From Russula earlei (taxonomy: Eukaryota > Basidiomycota > Agaricomycetes > Russulales > Russulaceae), in contig JAGFNK010000349.1 of NCBI GenBank assembly GCA_025769875.1, forward strand, positions 1-54,986: a stretch of 54,986 nucleotides of DNA, given 5' to 3'. Positions within the stretch are counted from its first letter, which is position 1. The number at the start of each line of letters is the position of its first letter. Below the pieces are notes generated by a model that did not search any database, was not told where the DNA came from, and saw only the letters and a program-made list of their open reading frames with translations. The position numbers and the translations under genes are program-made. Of this stretch, positions 11,164 to 22,690 are shown in pieces.

Positions 11164-12881
11164 ATGTCGGCACCTCCCCCCTCCCCTGCGGTCACAGAAA
11201 TGTAGGTGTTATTGTGTCTGGCATCCGTTCTCGTAAAGAAGTTCTGCTGAGCACCTTTATTCAGCGCTGCTCCCGTTGTGCGTGTGTTTTTCTTCACTTC
11301 ACCGGTTCTCGTCAGTGGAGTTCATTCCTTCCTACTGCTTAGCTTCTCGGGGTAATTGGCGATTGGACATTATATGGAACTTTGGTGGTCCAATTATGTG
11401 CGCCCACCTTCACATTCTCTCATCGCCGTATTCCACTGGCTAATCAGACGGTCAAGACTCTTATAGTTACAACTTCCCAGAAGATAGGAAAACTTTCAAG
11501 CTGCTAGGTAAGTAATTCTTCACTAATCACCCCACTCTGCTCAACAACGGTTCCTCCATAGTATACGCCATATCTTCTCTTGAGACATTACGAACAACTC
11601 TTAGTGGCGTGGACATGTATTACAAGTTTGCGTCAGGTTTCGGTAGTATGGATCGCCTGTCCGATCCATACATGTTCGTTTTCCAAGTATCAATTATTGG
11701 CGCCGTAATTTCCATGGCCGTCCAATACTTTTTCGCTTATCGTGTCTGGATGCTCAGCAACAAGACATCCTTTTGGCTCTGTACGATCATCTGTACGGTC
11801 AGTCTTTCATGCGTTTTTGACATTACCACGATGCCGACCGCGAACTTGTTTCTAGTGCTCTACTGTCAACGCTACGGCAGAACTCACCTGGGGTGTCTAT
11901 GTAAGCTCTGTAGATCTCACGTTTCGTTCATCCTAGTTCACAATAGTAGGCACACGTACTCAAGAGGTTTCGTAATGGTTGGCAATTGAAGGTCTTTTCC
12001 TTGGTGGGGAGATCCTATTCCGGGCTTCGTCTATTTCTCTAATCAACACAATCCGTCAGACTTGGCTTATCGGAAATACCGTGACCAACACGATGATTAC
12101 CACGGCAATGCTTTATCATGTAAATGCGTAACACGCTCATCAGATAAGACGTGGACTGATTTGTCCTTTGGGACGGTCAGTTGACAAGACAACTAAGTTA
12201 CGAGGGTGGATCCATCTTCGGTCATTCCTTAACAAAAATTATGGGGTTGACCATTGAAAGCAACGTGTTGACTTGTGTGTGGACTCTCGATTCGGATTGC
12301 ACTAATCACCTCACAAGTTTTTAGTCACCAGTGGAATTATAGCATTGCTGATGATTGCCATTTTTCCTGTGCGTGACCTCAGATAACACACGTTCTGTAG
12401 CTGATCTGGCCAATTGACAAATTGTAGGATAAGATGTGGTACACCTTCCCGTAAGTCACAATTAATCCACGTCTACACAGATCCCGCTATCTGATCATTA
12501 TTTCCAAGTGCTGCTATCCTTGGGAAACTGTAGGGCAACATTTTTGTACCTACAAGCGCCACTGATAGTTGGCAATTGTTCACGCAGATACTCAAATACG
12601 CTCCTTGTCTCGCTTAATAATCGCGTCTCGACAATCGAGGTATCCTCCGCGAGAGTGATGTTTCCCAAACCTCCACTCCTACCAGTTCTCCCCATGATAG
12701 AGCCTTCTGGAATCGTGCATGTGAGACTTGAAAATCCCTCATACGCGTCTAAGAGACACATGGAATCAAAGGAGGAGGGAAATGGGGAGAGGATCATCGG
12801 TAAGCACTGCGGTGCTTCTTTCACCAATTACTTTTCAACATCCCGACTTGAATCACAGATATCTCAGGAAATGGGCTTTAA
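11164..12881 (+). CDS. DUF6534-like multi-pass membrane protein, gene A (14 exons)
   Basis: Exons: 11164-11201, 11265-11277, 11343-11397, 11457-11507, 11562-11797, 11856-11900, 11950-12003, 12060-12119, 12181-12274, 12325-12368, 12428-12450, 12509-12529, 12588-12799, 12859-12881. The spliced frame is 322 aa and all introns are GT-AG. It has the layout of the agaricomycete DUF6534 family: short N-terminus, first membrane segment in exon 3 (LLGVIGDWTLYGTLVVQ), SYSYNFPED loop, a long exon 5 with several membrane segments (FFAYRVWML), TWLIGN...TTAMLYH, KIMGLTIESNVLT, and the YSNTLLVSLNNR motif opening the cytosolic tail. Exon lengths match genes D and F almost base for base. The biochemical role of the family is unknown. 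The last 13-nt-phase exon and stop are the least certain part of the model. Confidence 0.8.
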
Positions 12882-14335
12882 ACAGCATAGCATGACGTCG
12901 TTGGATACCAATCACCGCGATGCGATGGACCACTTATTGTGATGCAATGTGTTACACTAACGACATTGCGAGGTTCAGAGTGCCTACTCTACAGTCGGGA
13001 CGTTCGTTTTAACTCGTGAATCCTACCTACGCGGAAACAATCCGCATAATTATTCAAATCTACCTCCAAATCTAATATGTGATGCCGTGGGTTTGAGTGC
13101 AGCTTCCTGGGATACCTTAAAGTTGACTGCTCGATGCATTTCTGCGGGCGGACACGGCAAGCTGCAAGGAGCACAAGACATGATGGCTACAGATCTCAGC
13201 CGTTGTGGTGAAAACCTGAAGTGAGACGACTTGTCATGATAATTTTCTGCCTAAAATGTACTAGGAAGCGGAAATGTCTGGAGCCAGCGTGAAACCCCTT
13301 TATCACAAACGCCAAGCGCGCAACAAGTCATTTCCCTGGAAGTTACCCTGACGCTCCTTGTCTGGCATGACGCAATATAGGAGGTTCACTGCTTGGAGAG
13401 GTGAGAAAGGTGGGCACGCTTTACACCCTTTGTGCTTATGGAGGGCAGATTTACGCATTTTCCCTCCGTGAGCTGTCGAAGAATTATCTTGCCCGACTGA
13501 GCGGACGGCGTACTGGCCAGGAGGGTTGGTCACGGTAAGCGCCCGGAGATTGTGCAAGGACTCAAATAATCTGCAGACGCAGATTCTGCAATCTCACCAT
13601 TGAGGATTCACATATTCCCGACTTTATGAGTCGCATGCCAATACCAACAAACGGGTTGGTTTGGAGTTGGAGAAAAAGCACCTCCGATCGCTCGGCCGGC
13701 TTGGTCCCGGGCCGGTCTCAAACCTCCGACGTAAGCGAACGACATATTTGGTGTATTTCAGTCGATTTTCATCGTTCGCCTCGTCTTTCTCCCACAAGGC
13801 ACTGTTACTTCCCTTGCTTTCTCCTCTATCGCTAAAAGGGTGATGACTCCCAGAGTCCTCCAGAATGAGCAGTACTTGGATTTCGAACTGAGGTTTTGGG
13901 GCTCCATATCCCAGTCTTCCCAGAAACTAGCCTTGGCTAGCCAGTTCGTGTACTTCGGCGCTGATCTATGTGGAGTTGGTTTCGTCACCATTCTCTCGCG
14001 ATCTGTCAACGATAAAACAATTATCTAGTATTCGTCCCTTGCCTGGTTGCAATATCGTACACCTCAACGCCGCTGACGAAACAATCTCTTAAAGAAATTG
14101 TCTGATGTATTGCTTTTCGGGCCCAGGCGTGCCAATCTTCAAACCACATTCTCTCTGCGAGGCGTGTTATCTTCAGATGCTGAGTCAGTTCTCCGGCCAG
14201 ATAGTGCTATATCACGATATTGTCACTCCGTCCAATGTAATGCATGAAGAGATTTCACGGGACCTCCTTCAAGCCAAAGACATTCACTTGCGGGATTCTA
14301 CTACCTCGGTTTTCTCTGTCTTTATCCGCCAAATC
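12882..14335. other. Intergenic between genes A and B; no gene recognised
   Basis: Normal CpG content and no copy of the repeats seen elsewhere. Frames at 13303-13557 (minus) and 13840-14028 (plus) match nothing I know. The last few hundred bases presumably include the promoter of gene B; the ATG is preceded by CCAAATC as in the paralogues. Confidence 0.4.
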
Positions 14336-15988
14336 ATGCCAACTTTGCCCCCTACCCCGCCATCCATAGTCCGTATGTGAGTACTCTTGTGCCCTGCCGT
14401 GGGACTCGTTCTTACTGCTCTTGTCAGAGGTGGACCACTTGTACGTGTGACAACTCCTGACATATACAAATGCATTGCATATCTCGTCTCCCTGTTAGCT
14501 TTTTGGGGGTCTTTTGAACTGGTTCCTGTCTGGGGTTCTTGTGGTCCAATGTTGTGAGCATCGTGGTTCAAGCTCTCTTTCCCCCGATCCTGTTTCATAT
14601 AGGCATAAAGACGTATACAGTTACAATTTCCCCCAAGACAAGAGGCACCTCAAGATGATCGGTACGCAACGTTATTCTCCACATTCATCTCTCTAGGCTT
14701 CTAACCGGTTTCATAGTTTACATTGTACTTTTCCTTGAAACCATACAAACCGTGCTCAATGGCGCAGACCTCTATTACTGGTTTATCTCTGGATACGGTG
14801 ATCTGACGCACCTGAGCTCTCCCTTTGCATCCTCCTTTGATGTACCGATCATTGAATCTGTGGTCTCCTTGACCGTCGAGTTTTTCTTTGCTTACGGTAT
14901 CTGGGTACTCAGCTCTCAGCGATCCGGGTGGTTTTGTTCACTCATCTGTCTGGTGGGTCGATCACAAGCGTCCTGAAATATACCCTTTATTCTCTGAATG
15001 CTCTTCTCTTTCCAGTGCTCCATCATGAATGCAGCCGCGGCGTTCACTGGTGGAATTTACGTAAATGTTATTGGTTTTATCTTGTTTGGATTTTAGCTTA
15101 CGGTTACAAGCCCATGTCCACAGAAAATTTCCCAGCGGAGGAAAGCTCAAAGACATTGCGACAGTATGAACAGTGTCCTTTCGAGTTCCCCTCTGGTTGA
15201 CGATTTCACTTAGACTTGGCTGATCGGGAATGCCGCTGCCGACATCCTTATTGCTTCCGCTATGCTTTACTATGTAGTTATCAAGCATATGCTTAGCGAT
15301 GGCTCGAACCCCAATACTGACCTTTCACCTGTACCCGCAGTTGGTCAAAAGACGAAGAGAAACGGCTGGCTTTTTCGGTAGCCATGCCCTAGTAAAAATT
15401 GTGAGATTGAGCATTGAGACTAACTTATTGACGAGCGAGTACACCCTTGATGCTTGTCGACCACATCTTCTGATACGAAATTTCAGCGTCAGTGGGGATT
15501 GTCTCCCTTCTAATGGTAATCATATATCCCGTGAGTGACCGAAACGATCACACTCGGTTCCGCGGTTAATGTTCTTTCAACTAGAACGAGAATTGGTACA
15601 CTCGCCCGTAAGACACTGAGTCTCTCAACCGTTCAAGACTGGTACTCATTATCCGGTTCCTGTATTTTCACGTCTGCAGAACGGCCATTCTTGGAAAATT
15701 GTAAGAGTATTTCATCGGGGTCACCCACACACAGAGATATATACTGGCAATTTTGGCAGATACTCTAACACCCTGCTCGTCTCGCTTAACAATCCGATTT
15801 CAATCCGTAAAGTGGCGCCCACAGAGGTAGTAGAAAACCAAACGCCCGTAGTAACACAACGGGCAGGAAGGGATAAGTCAACTCTGCTTATAGTCAACTC
15901 AGTGGATAATAAAAGTAAAATATTTCATGTGCTGAGTAGGCTCTGTTGCGGCCACAAATTATATTACATAAGTAATGACCTTAGTTGA
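14336..15988 (+). pseudogene. DUF6534-like gene B, frame slip in exon 7 and MITE-disrupted tail
   Basis: Exons by homology: 14336-14376, 14428-14440, 14499-14553, 14611-14661, 14717-14952, 15016-15060, ~15110-15163, 15214-15273, 15341-15434, 15487-15530, 15585-15607, 15680-15700, 15760-15988. Exons 1-6 and 8-13 are open, with the same lengths and family motifs as A (LLNWFLSGVLVVQ, NGADLYYWF, TWLIGNAAADILIAS, YSNTLLVSLNN). At exon 7 the acceptor (ACAAG|CCC) is one base short of keeping frame, and the exon 9 donor is GC (ACGA|GCGAGT). The C-terminal tail is broken by the foldback MITE at 15855, so the frame reads ~45 codons of MITE before a TGA at 15986. It is probably a recent pseudogene, though a single-base assembly error in exon 7 is possible. 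Confidence 0.72.
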
Positions 15989-16260
15989 GCATGAAAAATG
16001 TGACAAAAAAGGTTAAATATGGAGAGTCTACTCATTCTGGCACAACTTTTACCCTAGCCTGGGTAAAAGTTGTGCCAGAATGAGTAGACTCTCCATATTT
16101 AACCTTTTTTGTCACATTTTTCATGCTCAACTAAGGTCATTACTTATGTAATATAATTTGTGGCCGCAACAGAGCCTACTCAGCACATGAAATATTTTAC
16201 TTTTATTATCCACTGAGTTGACTATAAGCAGAGTCGACTTATCCCTTCCTGCCCGTCGTG
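15855..16260. mobile_element. 406-bp foldback MITE, copy 2, TSD TAA, in the last exon of gene B
   Basis: CACAACGGGCAGGAAGGG ... CCCTTCCTGCCCGTCGTG, with TAA at 15852-15854 and at 16261-16263. The two arms pair almost perfectly through the centre (TACCCTAGCCTGGGTA at about 16050). It interrupts the C-terminal coding sequence of gene B. Confidence 0.95.
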
Positions 16261-16850
16261 TAATCATCACAACAACAACTCATTCTGATGCCCGCTTGGA
16301 TACAACATTTGCAGAAACTGAACAATCTCTGGCTGCGTATAATTTTCCGGTGATCGGGGAGAAATGAGAGCATTGGCCGCTTAGGTGATACTTTGCAGAC
16401 TGCTTTTGCAACAAAAAGCTATCACATGGTTTGGTTTGGTTTATACTATGGGCCCTAATTTCATATTTATTGTGCGAGATCATTAATGTGTTGATACTGT
16501 TACTTTAGGCCCATGATACCAACTGAGAATTCTTGAACTTCGAACTTGAACTTGAATTTCGGGATTTTCCGGGAGTGACTGGTGTGACCAGTGTGATATA
16601 AGTGACATCGCATATATGATAAACTAATAGGTTTTTTTTTAATATGAGTTTTTATTCGCTTGTGATTTGCATATTCGCTTGTGATTTGCATATTCGCGTA
16701 TTGTGATTGCAGCCGTGACTGGGAACTGACTCAGTCCGCTTGTGTCCGCTGAATGTTGCCGAGGCATACTGTAGGGCCCAGGATCCATGCACGCAGAGCG
16801 AGAGATTTTTGAAGAGGAAATGGAAAATCTTTTTTTGAAAAAAATACTAT

Positions 16851-18209
16851 TCAATAACACGTTCTGCGCGGGTCCCTCTGAATTCTCTGATACTGCTCCC
16901 ACATGTCATCAGCAATTTTATCTCGCCTGATATTTGCTCGCTCCCTCTCACGCTGCGTCACAGGGCCTGTTCCAAGTTCACCAGCCAGCGCTTCCTCTTC
17001 TTGTGCGTCCATCTGGAGGTCAGCCACTTGGTCGTCAAAGGTGCCAATCTCCCTAGAGTCATATGCGCGAATAAGATTGTGAAGTGCTGCGAGCGCACAT
17101 GGGATGCGTGCTTGAACTCCTATGTCATACTCGCGGGGTTGTGAGAGAATCTTGAAACGCCGCTTGAGAATTCCAAAAATGCGTTCAATGACATTGCGAG
17201 CTTGGGCATGACGCAAATTGAACAGCTCCTTGGGTGTGCGTGGCCTAGGACAAACATCAGTAAGACAACTTGAAAGTAAGACAACAAAGACTCACCTTGT
17301 GCGAGCATGGCCCCATTCAGCTAGATGGTACCGCACGCCTCGATAAGGGGTGAGAAGTACATCTGACGAGGCAAAACCCGCATCACCAAGATAATACTTC
17401 CCCCTTGGGACACGAAGATCAGAATGATGTGCTGCGTGAAAAAGTGTCGCGTCAGCAGTGGAACCCTCCCAACCAGTCAGCAGGTAGGTGAAGCGGAGGT
17501 CGAATGAGCATCCCACGAGGCAGTTCTGCGTGAGACCTCCTTTGCGGTTCCTTGCCGCATCACGCTCTGCAGCAGTGGCAAAACAGTCGATATGTGTACC
17601 ATCAATAGCACCCAGCGCGTCCTTGAGAAATGGAAAGAATTTGGGGTTGCTTTGGATGAAGGGGTGAGGGGGTGAATTGGCATCGGGAAGGCGCACAAAT
17701 GTGGTGTAGAAGGGAGGGCTCGAGAGAACGCCTAGAATTTTTTTAAAATACCTAGCTATCCATCAGACGACATCTGAAAGAAACCTGAGAGATACTTACT
17801 TTGAAATGGTGCGGGGTGACCGCTGAAAACGCTCTCCGACATGTGTCGATGGCAGCCCTGTGACAGCTGTATAAAGGAAGATAGCAATTTGTTCTTTGAC
17901 TTGGACGTGTCGTGATGATGAGATACCAAGTCGTTGGAGGATCCGCTGGAGGATGATAAATACTTTTTTATGCACCCCAAGCTCAGTCCGAATGCGCTCT
18001 GGATGGCCAGTGAGTAGGTCCTCAACCCACTTAGCCCCAGTGTATGAAGATGTGTGATATGGGATAGGAGGACGATAGAGGGGTTCAAGGAGCTCAAGTA
18101 ATGCTTGGCAGCAAAGTAGGAGAACAGTTGACATATTTAACATGACATAGAGCCGTTGGTGCCGTTGGCGTCGCCATTGTACCCATTGCTGATGAGGGTT
18201 ATCAGGCAT
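16851..18209 (-). CDS. PIF/Harbinger DDE transposase (3 exons, 419 aa)
   Basis: Exons on the minus strand: 18209-17800, 17751-17296, 17244-16851; introns of 48 and 51 bp are GT-AG. The N-terminal part holds the helix-turn-helix-like region ending GERFQRSPRTISK-YFKKILG. The catalytic core shows GAIDGTHID (first D), YYLGDAGF (second D) and RNVIERIFGILKRRF (E), a full DDE triad of the DDE_4 (DDE superfamily endonuclease) type. FYTTFVRLP just before the core is typical of fungal PIF transposases. Start chosen at MPDNPHQQW because upstream codons are in the gap to the partner gene. The role is excision and TTA-targeted integration of elements with these TIRs, probably in complex with the Myb-like partner encoded upstream. 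Confidence 0.88.
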
Positions 18210-18353
18210 CTTGAGCGAGGGAGGGGACAACAACGGGGACAAAGCGTGCAACTTTTTGACAGAAAATTTTTTTTGGCACATCACATGTAATTTGACAATA
18301 TGTGAAATATTTATTTGGATACACATACATGACACAACAACACCAATCATCGC

Positions 18354-19548
18354 TTACGCTCGCTTCACTTTCTCCACCAGATTACATATGTATCCACGTG
18401 CAAACTCATGTGATGACTCCACGGATATGAGCGCGAGGTAGCCATCCACCTCTCCGATGCCGCAATTGGCAAACAGGGATAATGCTGGGACAATATCATC
18501 AGTTGGCAACCAACAACCATTTGTGATATCCTTGATATCACTGGCAAGGTGTTGGACTGCCAGTGTCCGGTGTGCATACTCGGGAAGTGCCAAAAATCCA
18601 GGTACAGTATCACCTGCAAGTGCGGGTGCGGGTGCGAGTGCGGGTGCGGGTGCGAATTCAGGCATGGGTGGGGAGAAACCAAGAGAATGGACAGTTGAGT
18701 CAAAGACATCAACAACTCTGTTCATGACCGCTGTAACACCCATGACAGCAGACGCCACGGTGTCACCCCTCTGTTTTTTAGCTGAAGATGTTTCGGTCAT
18801 CAGGATATCGTCAATGCGAGGTGATTTACGCTTGTTGGTTACGAAGTCGAATGAGGTATTTGATGGTGAAGTCGATGCCCTCCTGCTGCCACCGACTTGA
18901 GACAAATCGGGGGTCAGGTGAGCAGGAGTAGGTGGCTGGGATGGAGCATGCTCAGCACAAGGCGTTGGCTGCGAAGCCCGGTATGCGTGTTTGCCTTTGG
19001 TTTTTGTTCCTACAAGAGATTCCATGGCCTCGCAATGTGGCCAGCCCTTGTGGTGGAACTTCTTGACCACTGGTTTGTCCTACTAAAGTAAGATATTGTC
19101 GACAAATCAGGAGTTACAGACGCACTGCAACCAGCTCATCATACACTGCCTGATTTTGATTTTCTGCTGATATGTCCATTCCTGTCACATCATCCCAAGC
19201 CATGCCAGACTTATTTTTGATCGCTGAAATGGTGTCCCAGTCGGTCTTCATCTAGTTGAACGGTGTCAGTGTTGAGGTGTAGTCAAAAGAGGAAACACGT
19301 ACCCTTTGCCACTTCGTCTTGCACAAGCTCAGAGTTTTGAAGCCACCCTTCTTACAAAGGGACCTAATTTGACTGGCCGCCTCATTGAAGACTTGATCCT
19401 TGAACATAGCATTGGACGTCATTTGGTCCTTGTGCTCCAAGAGGAAGTTTAAGAACTCGGCTTCCTCCTCAGTCGTCCATCTTGCCTTGATATCTGCTCG
19501 GGTTTCTTCTGCAGAGGAATCAGAGCTTCTTGACGAGTGGGTCTGCAT
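18354..19548 (-). CDS. Myb/SANT-like DNA-binding partner of the Harbinger transposase (3 exons, 365 aa)
   Basis: Exons on the minus strand: 19548-19303, 19251-19126, 19079-18354; introns 51 and 46 bp. The N-terminal ~125 residues carry a Myb/SANT-like fold (ARWTTEEEAEFLNFLLEHK, then CKTKWQR-MKTDWDTI with the join across intron 1), followed by KKFHHKGWPHCEAM. The middle is low-complexity, with a PAPALAPAPAL repeat, and the C-terminus is helical and acidic/hydrophobic. In PIF/Harbinger elements the second protein binds subterminal DNA and helps nuclear entry of the transposase. It starts ~145 bp upstream of the transposase, on the same strand. The start at MQTHSS is the first in-frame ATG with an open path. 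Confidence 0.82.
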
Positions 19549-20151
19549 GGGAGGTGATGATCAGGATCAGGAAAATAAAGTGTGGGGTGACGCCGAAGTG
19601 AAGGTGAAAAGAAGGTACTGACAAAGGGCTTACACATGTGCAATCACACACAAATATGCGAATACGCGAATATGCAAATCACAAGCGAATATGCAAATCA
19701 CAAGCGAATAAAAACTCATATTAAAAAAAAACCTATTAGTTTATCATATATGCGATGTCACTTATATCACACTGGTCACACCAGTCACTCCCGGAAAATC
19801 CTGAAATTCAAGTTCAAGTTCGAAGTTCAAGAATTCTCGGTTGGTATCATGGGCCTTAGGTGTTGCACAGAATTATGTGTAACAACTGCTACTACAACCG
19901 AATGGCATGCCCTGATGTCAATTTGTAGGACGGAGGTATTGCACAGCACTGAGCACAGCTAACAGGCAACCTTGTGTGTTGCAAATGGTGGTTATCTATA
20001 TAAGGGAATTTATCTACATCACCAAAATCTGAAAAAAACTTAGCCAACTTGATGTGCTTATATCATTGTTAAGCCTATCAAGTCACTCAAGCTGCTTGTT
20101 TTTTGCTTAGACAATTGGTCTGGTGAGACAAGTAAGCAAATTAAGCCCAAT

Positions 20152-20540
20152 CACTGGTTAGAAAATGCCCTTTTGTGACTAACAAAAGTGTAACATTTTG
20201 AATAATAAAAGTCAATGTTACATTACAAATTTTCAGGGAAAAAAATCTTAAAATTTAGTTTATATTTTTCTATATAAAATTCTTGTTACAAAATGATTGA
20301 ATAATGGTATAACAAAGTCCTTCTCTATACTATTGACATGGTTTGCCTGCAAGAATACAAACCTCTTTTGGCAACAATTTTCATAATTTTGTTTCATCAT
20401 TTTGTCACAAGAATATTATATAGCAAGATATAAACTAAATTTTAAGATTTTTCCCTTGAAAAATTGTAACAGAACATTGAGTTTTGTTATTCAAAATGTT
20501 ACACTTTTGTCAGTCACAAAAGGGTATTTTCTACCCAGTG
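20152..20540. mobile_element. 389-bp foldback MITE with CACTG ends, TSD AAT
   Basis: Left arm begins CACTGGTTAGAAAATGCCC; right arm ends GGGTATTTTCTACCCAGTG. The arms are reverse complements through an AT-rich centre. AAT is present at 20149-20151 and 20541-20543. Ends CACTG with a 3-bp TSD fit the CACTA (EnSpm) superfamily, which is inference. It lies directly against the left end of the giant foldback element. Confidence 0.88.
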
Positions 20541-20604
20541 AATGTTACTGTCGTTTTCACGTGACCTTGCACTTGCCATTTTTGGATGTCATTTTGAGTG
20601 TGAA

Positions 20605-21225
20605 AATAAAACTGCTATATCTCAACAGTTTCTCAACAGATTGCCTTGAAACTTTGACAGTAGAACCTTATATGTTGTATCTAGGTGCAGCCAAAATATG
20701 GGAGCCTAATATTTAGTTCTTGAAATGTCAATTTTCAGGTGGTGACATGAGTGCAAAACTTTGAACTGCCATATCTCAACTGTTTCTGAACCAATTGACT
20801 TGAAACTTCGACAGTGGGATCCCATGTACTGTATCTAGGTGCAGCCCAAGAGTTGGGGTCTGATTCTTAGTTTTTGAAGCTTCGGTTTTTGGGTGTGATC
20901 TGAGTTCGAAATTTTGATCTGCCATATCTCAACTGTTTCTCAATAGATTGCCTTGAAACGTGGACAGTGGGACCTTATATACTGTATCTAGGTGCAGCGA
21001 AAATATGGGAGCCTAATATTCAGTTTTTGAAGTTTCGATTTTTGGGTGCTGAGCTGCATGCAAAATTTTGTACTGCCATGTCTCAACCATTTCTCAATGG
21101 ATTGTCTTGAAACTTGGACAGTGGAACCTCATGCACTGTAGCTAGATGTTTCACTCGTTGGATGTTCACATTTTGGGGTGCCAACCCCAAGCATGATAAT
21201 ATTACATTATCCCTACAGCTGAATC
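20605..21225. repeat. Four tandem ~154-bp units in the left arm
   Basis: CTGCYATRTCTCAAC-RTTTCT starts a unit at about 20610, 20767, 20920 and 21073 (periods 156, 153, 153). Each unit continues GCCTTGAAAC-TGGACAGTGG, ACTGTATCTAGGTGCAGC and TTTTTGAAG-TTCG-TTTTTGGGTG. The mirrored set in the right arm has units ending near 23880, 24035, 24190 and 25785. Confidence 0.9.
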
Positions 21226-22539
21226 CATCCATGATATGATATGACTATTACAACTGTACTGCACGAGAAGGGCACACTTAAGTTCATGGGGCTGGACAAG
21301 GACTGAGGGAAGAGTGAAAGAGACAAAATTGAAATGATGATGCGAGGCGTGCGTCGAGGCAGCAATAGGCATTGGCACAGGTACATGTGTGTGTAGCTTC
21401 TTCAGTGAGTCTTCGGCCTCACGCGTGCGTGGTCACATCGTCGCAAAGGGGGGTGTGCACGTTCTGAGGTGTTGCCATGCGTTGGAATGCGGGCACAGTG
21501 TGGGGAAGCAGGAGGGAGGAGTGTGCTTGCGTCGTGTGTCAAATGTGTCGTCGCGACGTGGTGTTGCCAGGCATCGGCCATGTTGCTGATATTGGTGCTG
21601 CTGCTGTTGTTGTTGTTGTTGTTGATCCTGGTGTTGCTGTCATGGCAGAGGCTGAGGTGTGGTCGTTTGAGGCAATGGGGTGGTGAGAGGCAAGGGTGTA
21701 GGCAATGGCGTTATGGAAAGGCGTGAGTGTCTGAGGGGGTGACTTGCATGTTGCTCATGCTGTCATCTTGTGGGCGTGGCAACAAGGTCTTTGCCACTGC
21801 AGGTGATGGCAGCGCTTGTGGGTGAGGTTGTACATATGGATGGGGATGCAGTGGAAGGGGAGGAGTGGTGTGGCATGGTGCGGCGTGGTGCTTGCATCGG
21901 CGACTTCTCCTGTGGCAACATTGTGGTAGCAGCTGGTGATCTTTCTGTGGGGTGGCGTCAAGGTAATGATGGGCGATGCTGGATGTGCAGGAACTGCAGG
22001 GATGACGGGAGCAGGTGATGTGAAGGTGTGACATTTTGGCAACCGTACCCGCTGTTACAGGGCAGGGTGGGGAATGCGGCGGCGTGGGTTTTGCCTGGAG
22101 TCGCATAGAAGCGTGGCTGTGTGCACGCATATGTTGGGCAGCAGAGAGGTGATGTCGTGCCAGGCGGGAGAGTGGGTAAACATGCGCATGCACCGAGGGG
22201 GTCCAGGGGGCGTGATCCATTCATCGTGAAGGGAAGTAGGATGTTCACATCCTCAGAAAGTGCCGAAGAGTGTCCTGCTGGTGAGAAGGGACGAGCTATA
22301 AGAAAAGCACCAGGAGACCTATGTAGGAATAAGTTGGATTGCTTGTCTCTCTCTTGTTTTCCTATCTGTAGTCTCGTATTTGCAATCGCGGTTCCGGATT
22401 TTTGCTTGTGCATGCGAGCACTTGGAGTGCTTACTCGCACATTCTCACACTATTTGAATCTATGTATTGCTTATCCAAGTGGTGGTGACATCGTGCGCAT
22501 ACCTTTGGCTGATCCCACCCCCAGTCCGTATCACCCAGG

Positions 22540-22690
22540 TCTCTCCTGGAGGCAACCGCAACAGGAAGCAGGATGATTTGTATCAAATGATGGCAATCCG
22601 GGAGACCTTTGAAGAGACAGGTCTACTTCTTGCATCCTCAACATTGGAGTCCAAGGCACCTCTGAGCGACGTTGCTGTGGACACGTTGCG
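22540..22690 (+). pseudogene. Nudix hydrolase gene fragment in the palindrome spacer
   Basis: The plus frame reads SPGGNRNRKQDDLYQ then AIRETFEETGLLLAS. This contains the Nudix signature REx(2)EExG preceded by a glycine-rich lead and is close to the pattern of fungal CoA/NDP-sugar-type Nudix proteins (PGGN...AIRETFEETG). It ends where the right arm begins (22690), and the upstream TCACCCAG at 22531-22538 looks like a splice acceptor, so one exon or part of one seems to have been captured. Only ~50 codons of a normally ~250-350-residue enzyme are present, so it cannot be functional alone. The remaining spacer (22297-22530) shows no recognisable coding sequence. Confidence 0.7.

Larger units (their letters stand above)
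16508..19855 (-). mobile_element. Complete PIF/Harbinger transposon, TSD TTA
   Basis: TIRs start GGCCCATGATACCAACYGAG and run ~190 bp (16508-16699 and 19664-19855) with only a couple of mismatches, including a paired CGCTTGTGATTTGCATATT subterminal motif. TTA flanks both sides (16505-16507 and 19856-19858), the PIF/Harbinger target. Inside, both on the minus strand, are a DDE transposase and a Myb/SANT-like protein, the two-gene set of this superfamily. Near-identical TIRs and open genes suggest a young, possibly autonomous copy. CpG is not depleted. Confidence 0.93.

Noticed and set aside
12498..12827. 109-codon minus frame over the tail of gene A
   Set aside because: It is antisense to exon 13 of gene A, which has strong paralogue support on the plus strand.
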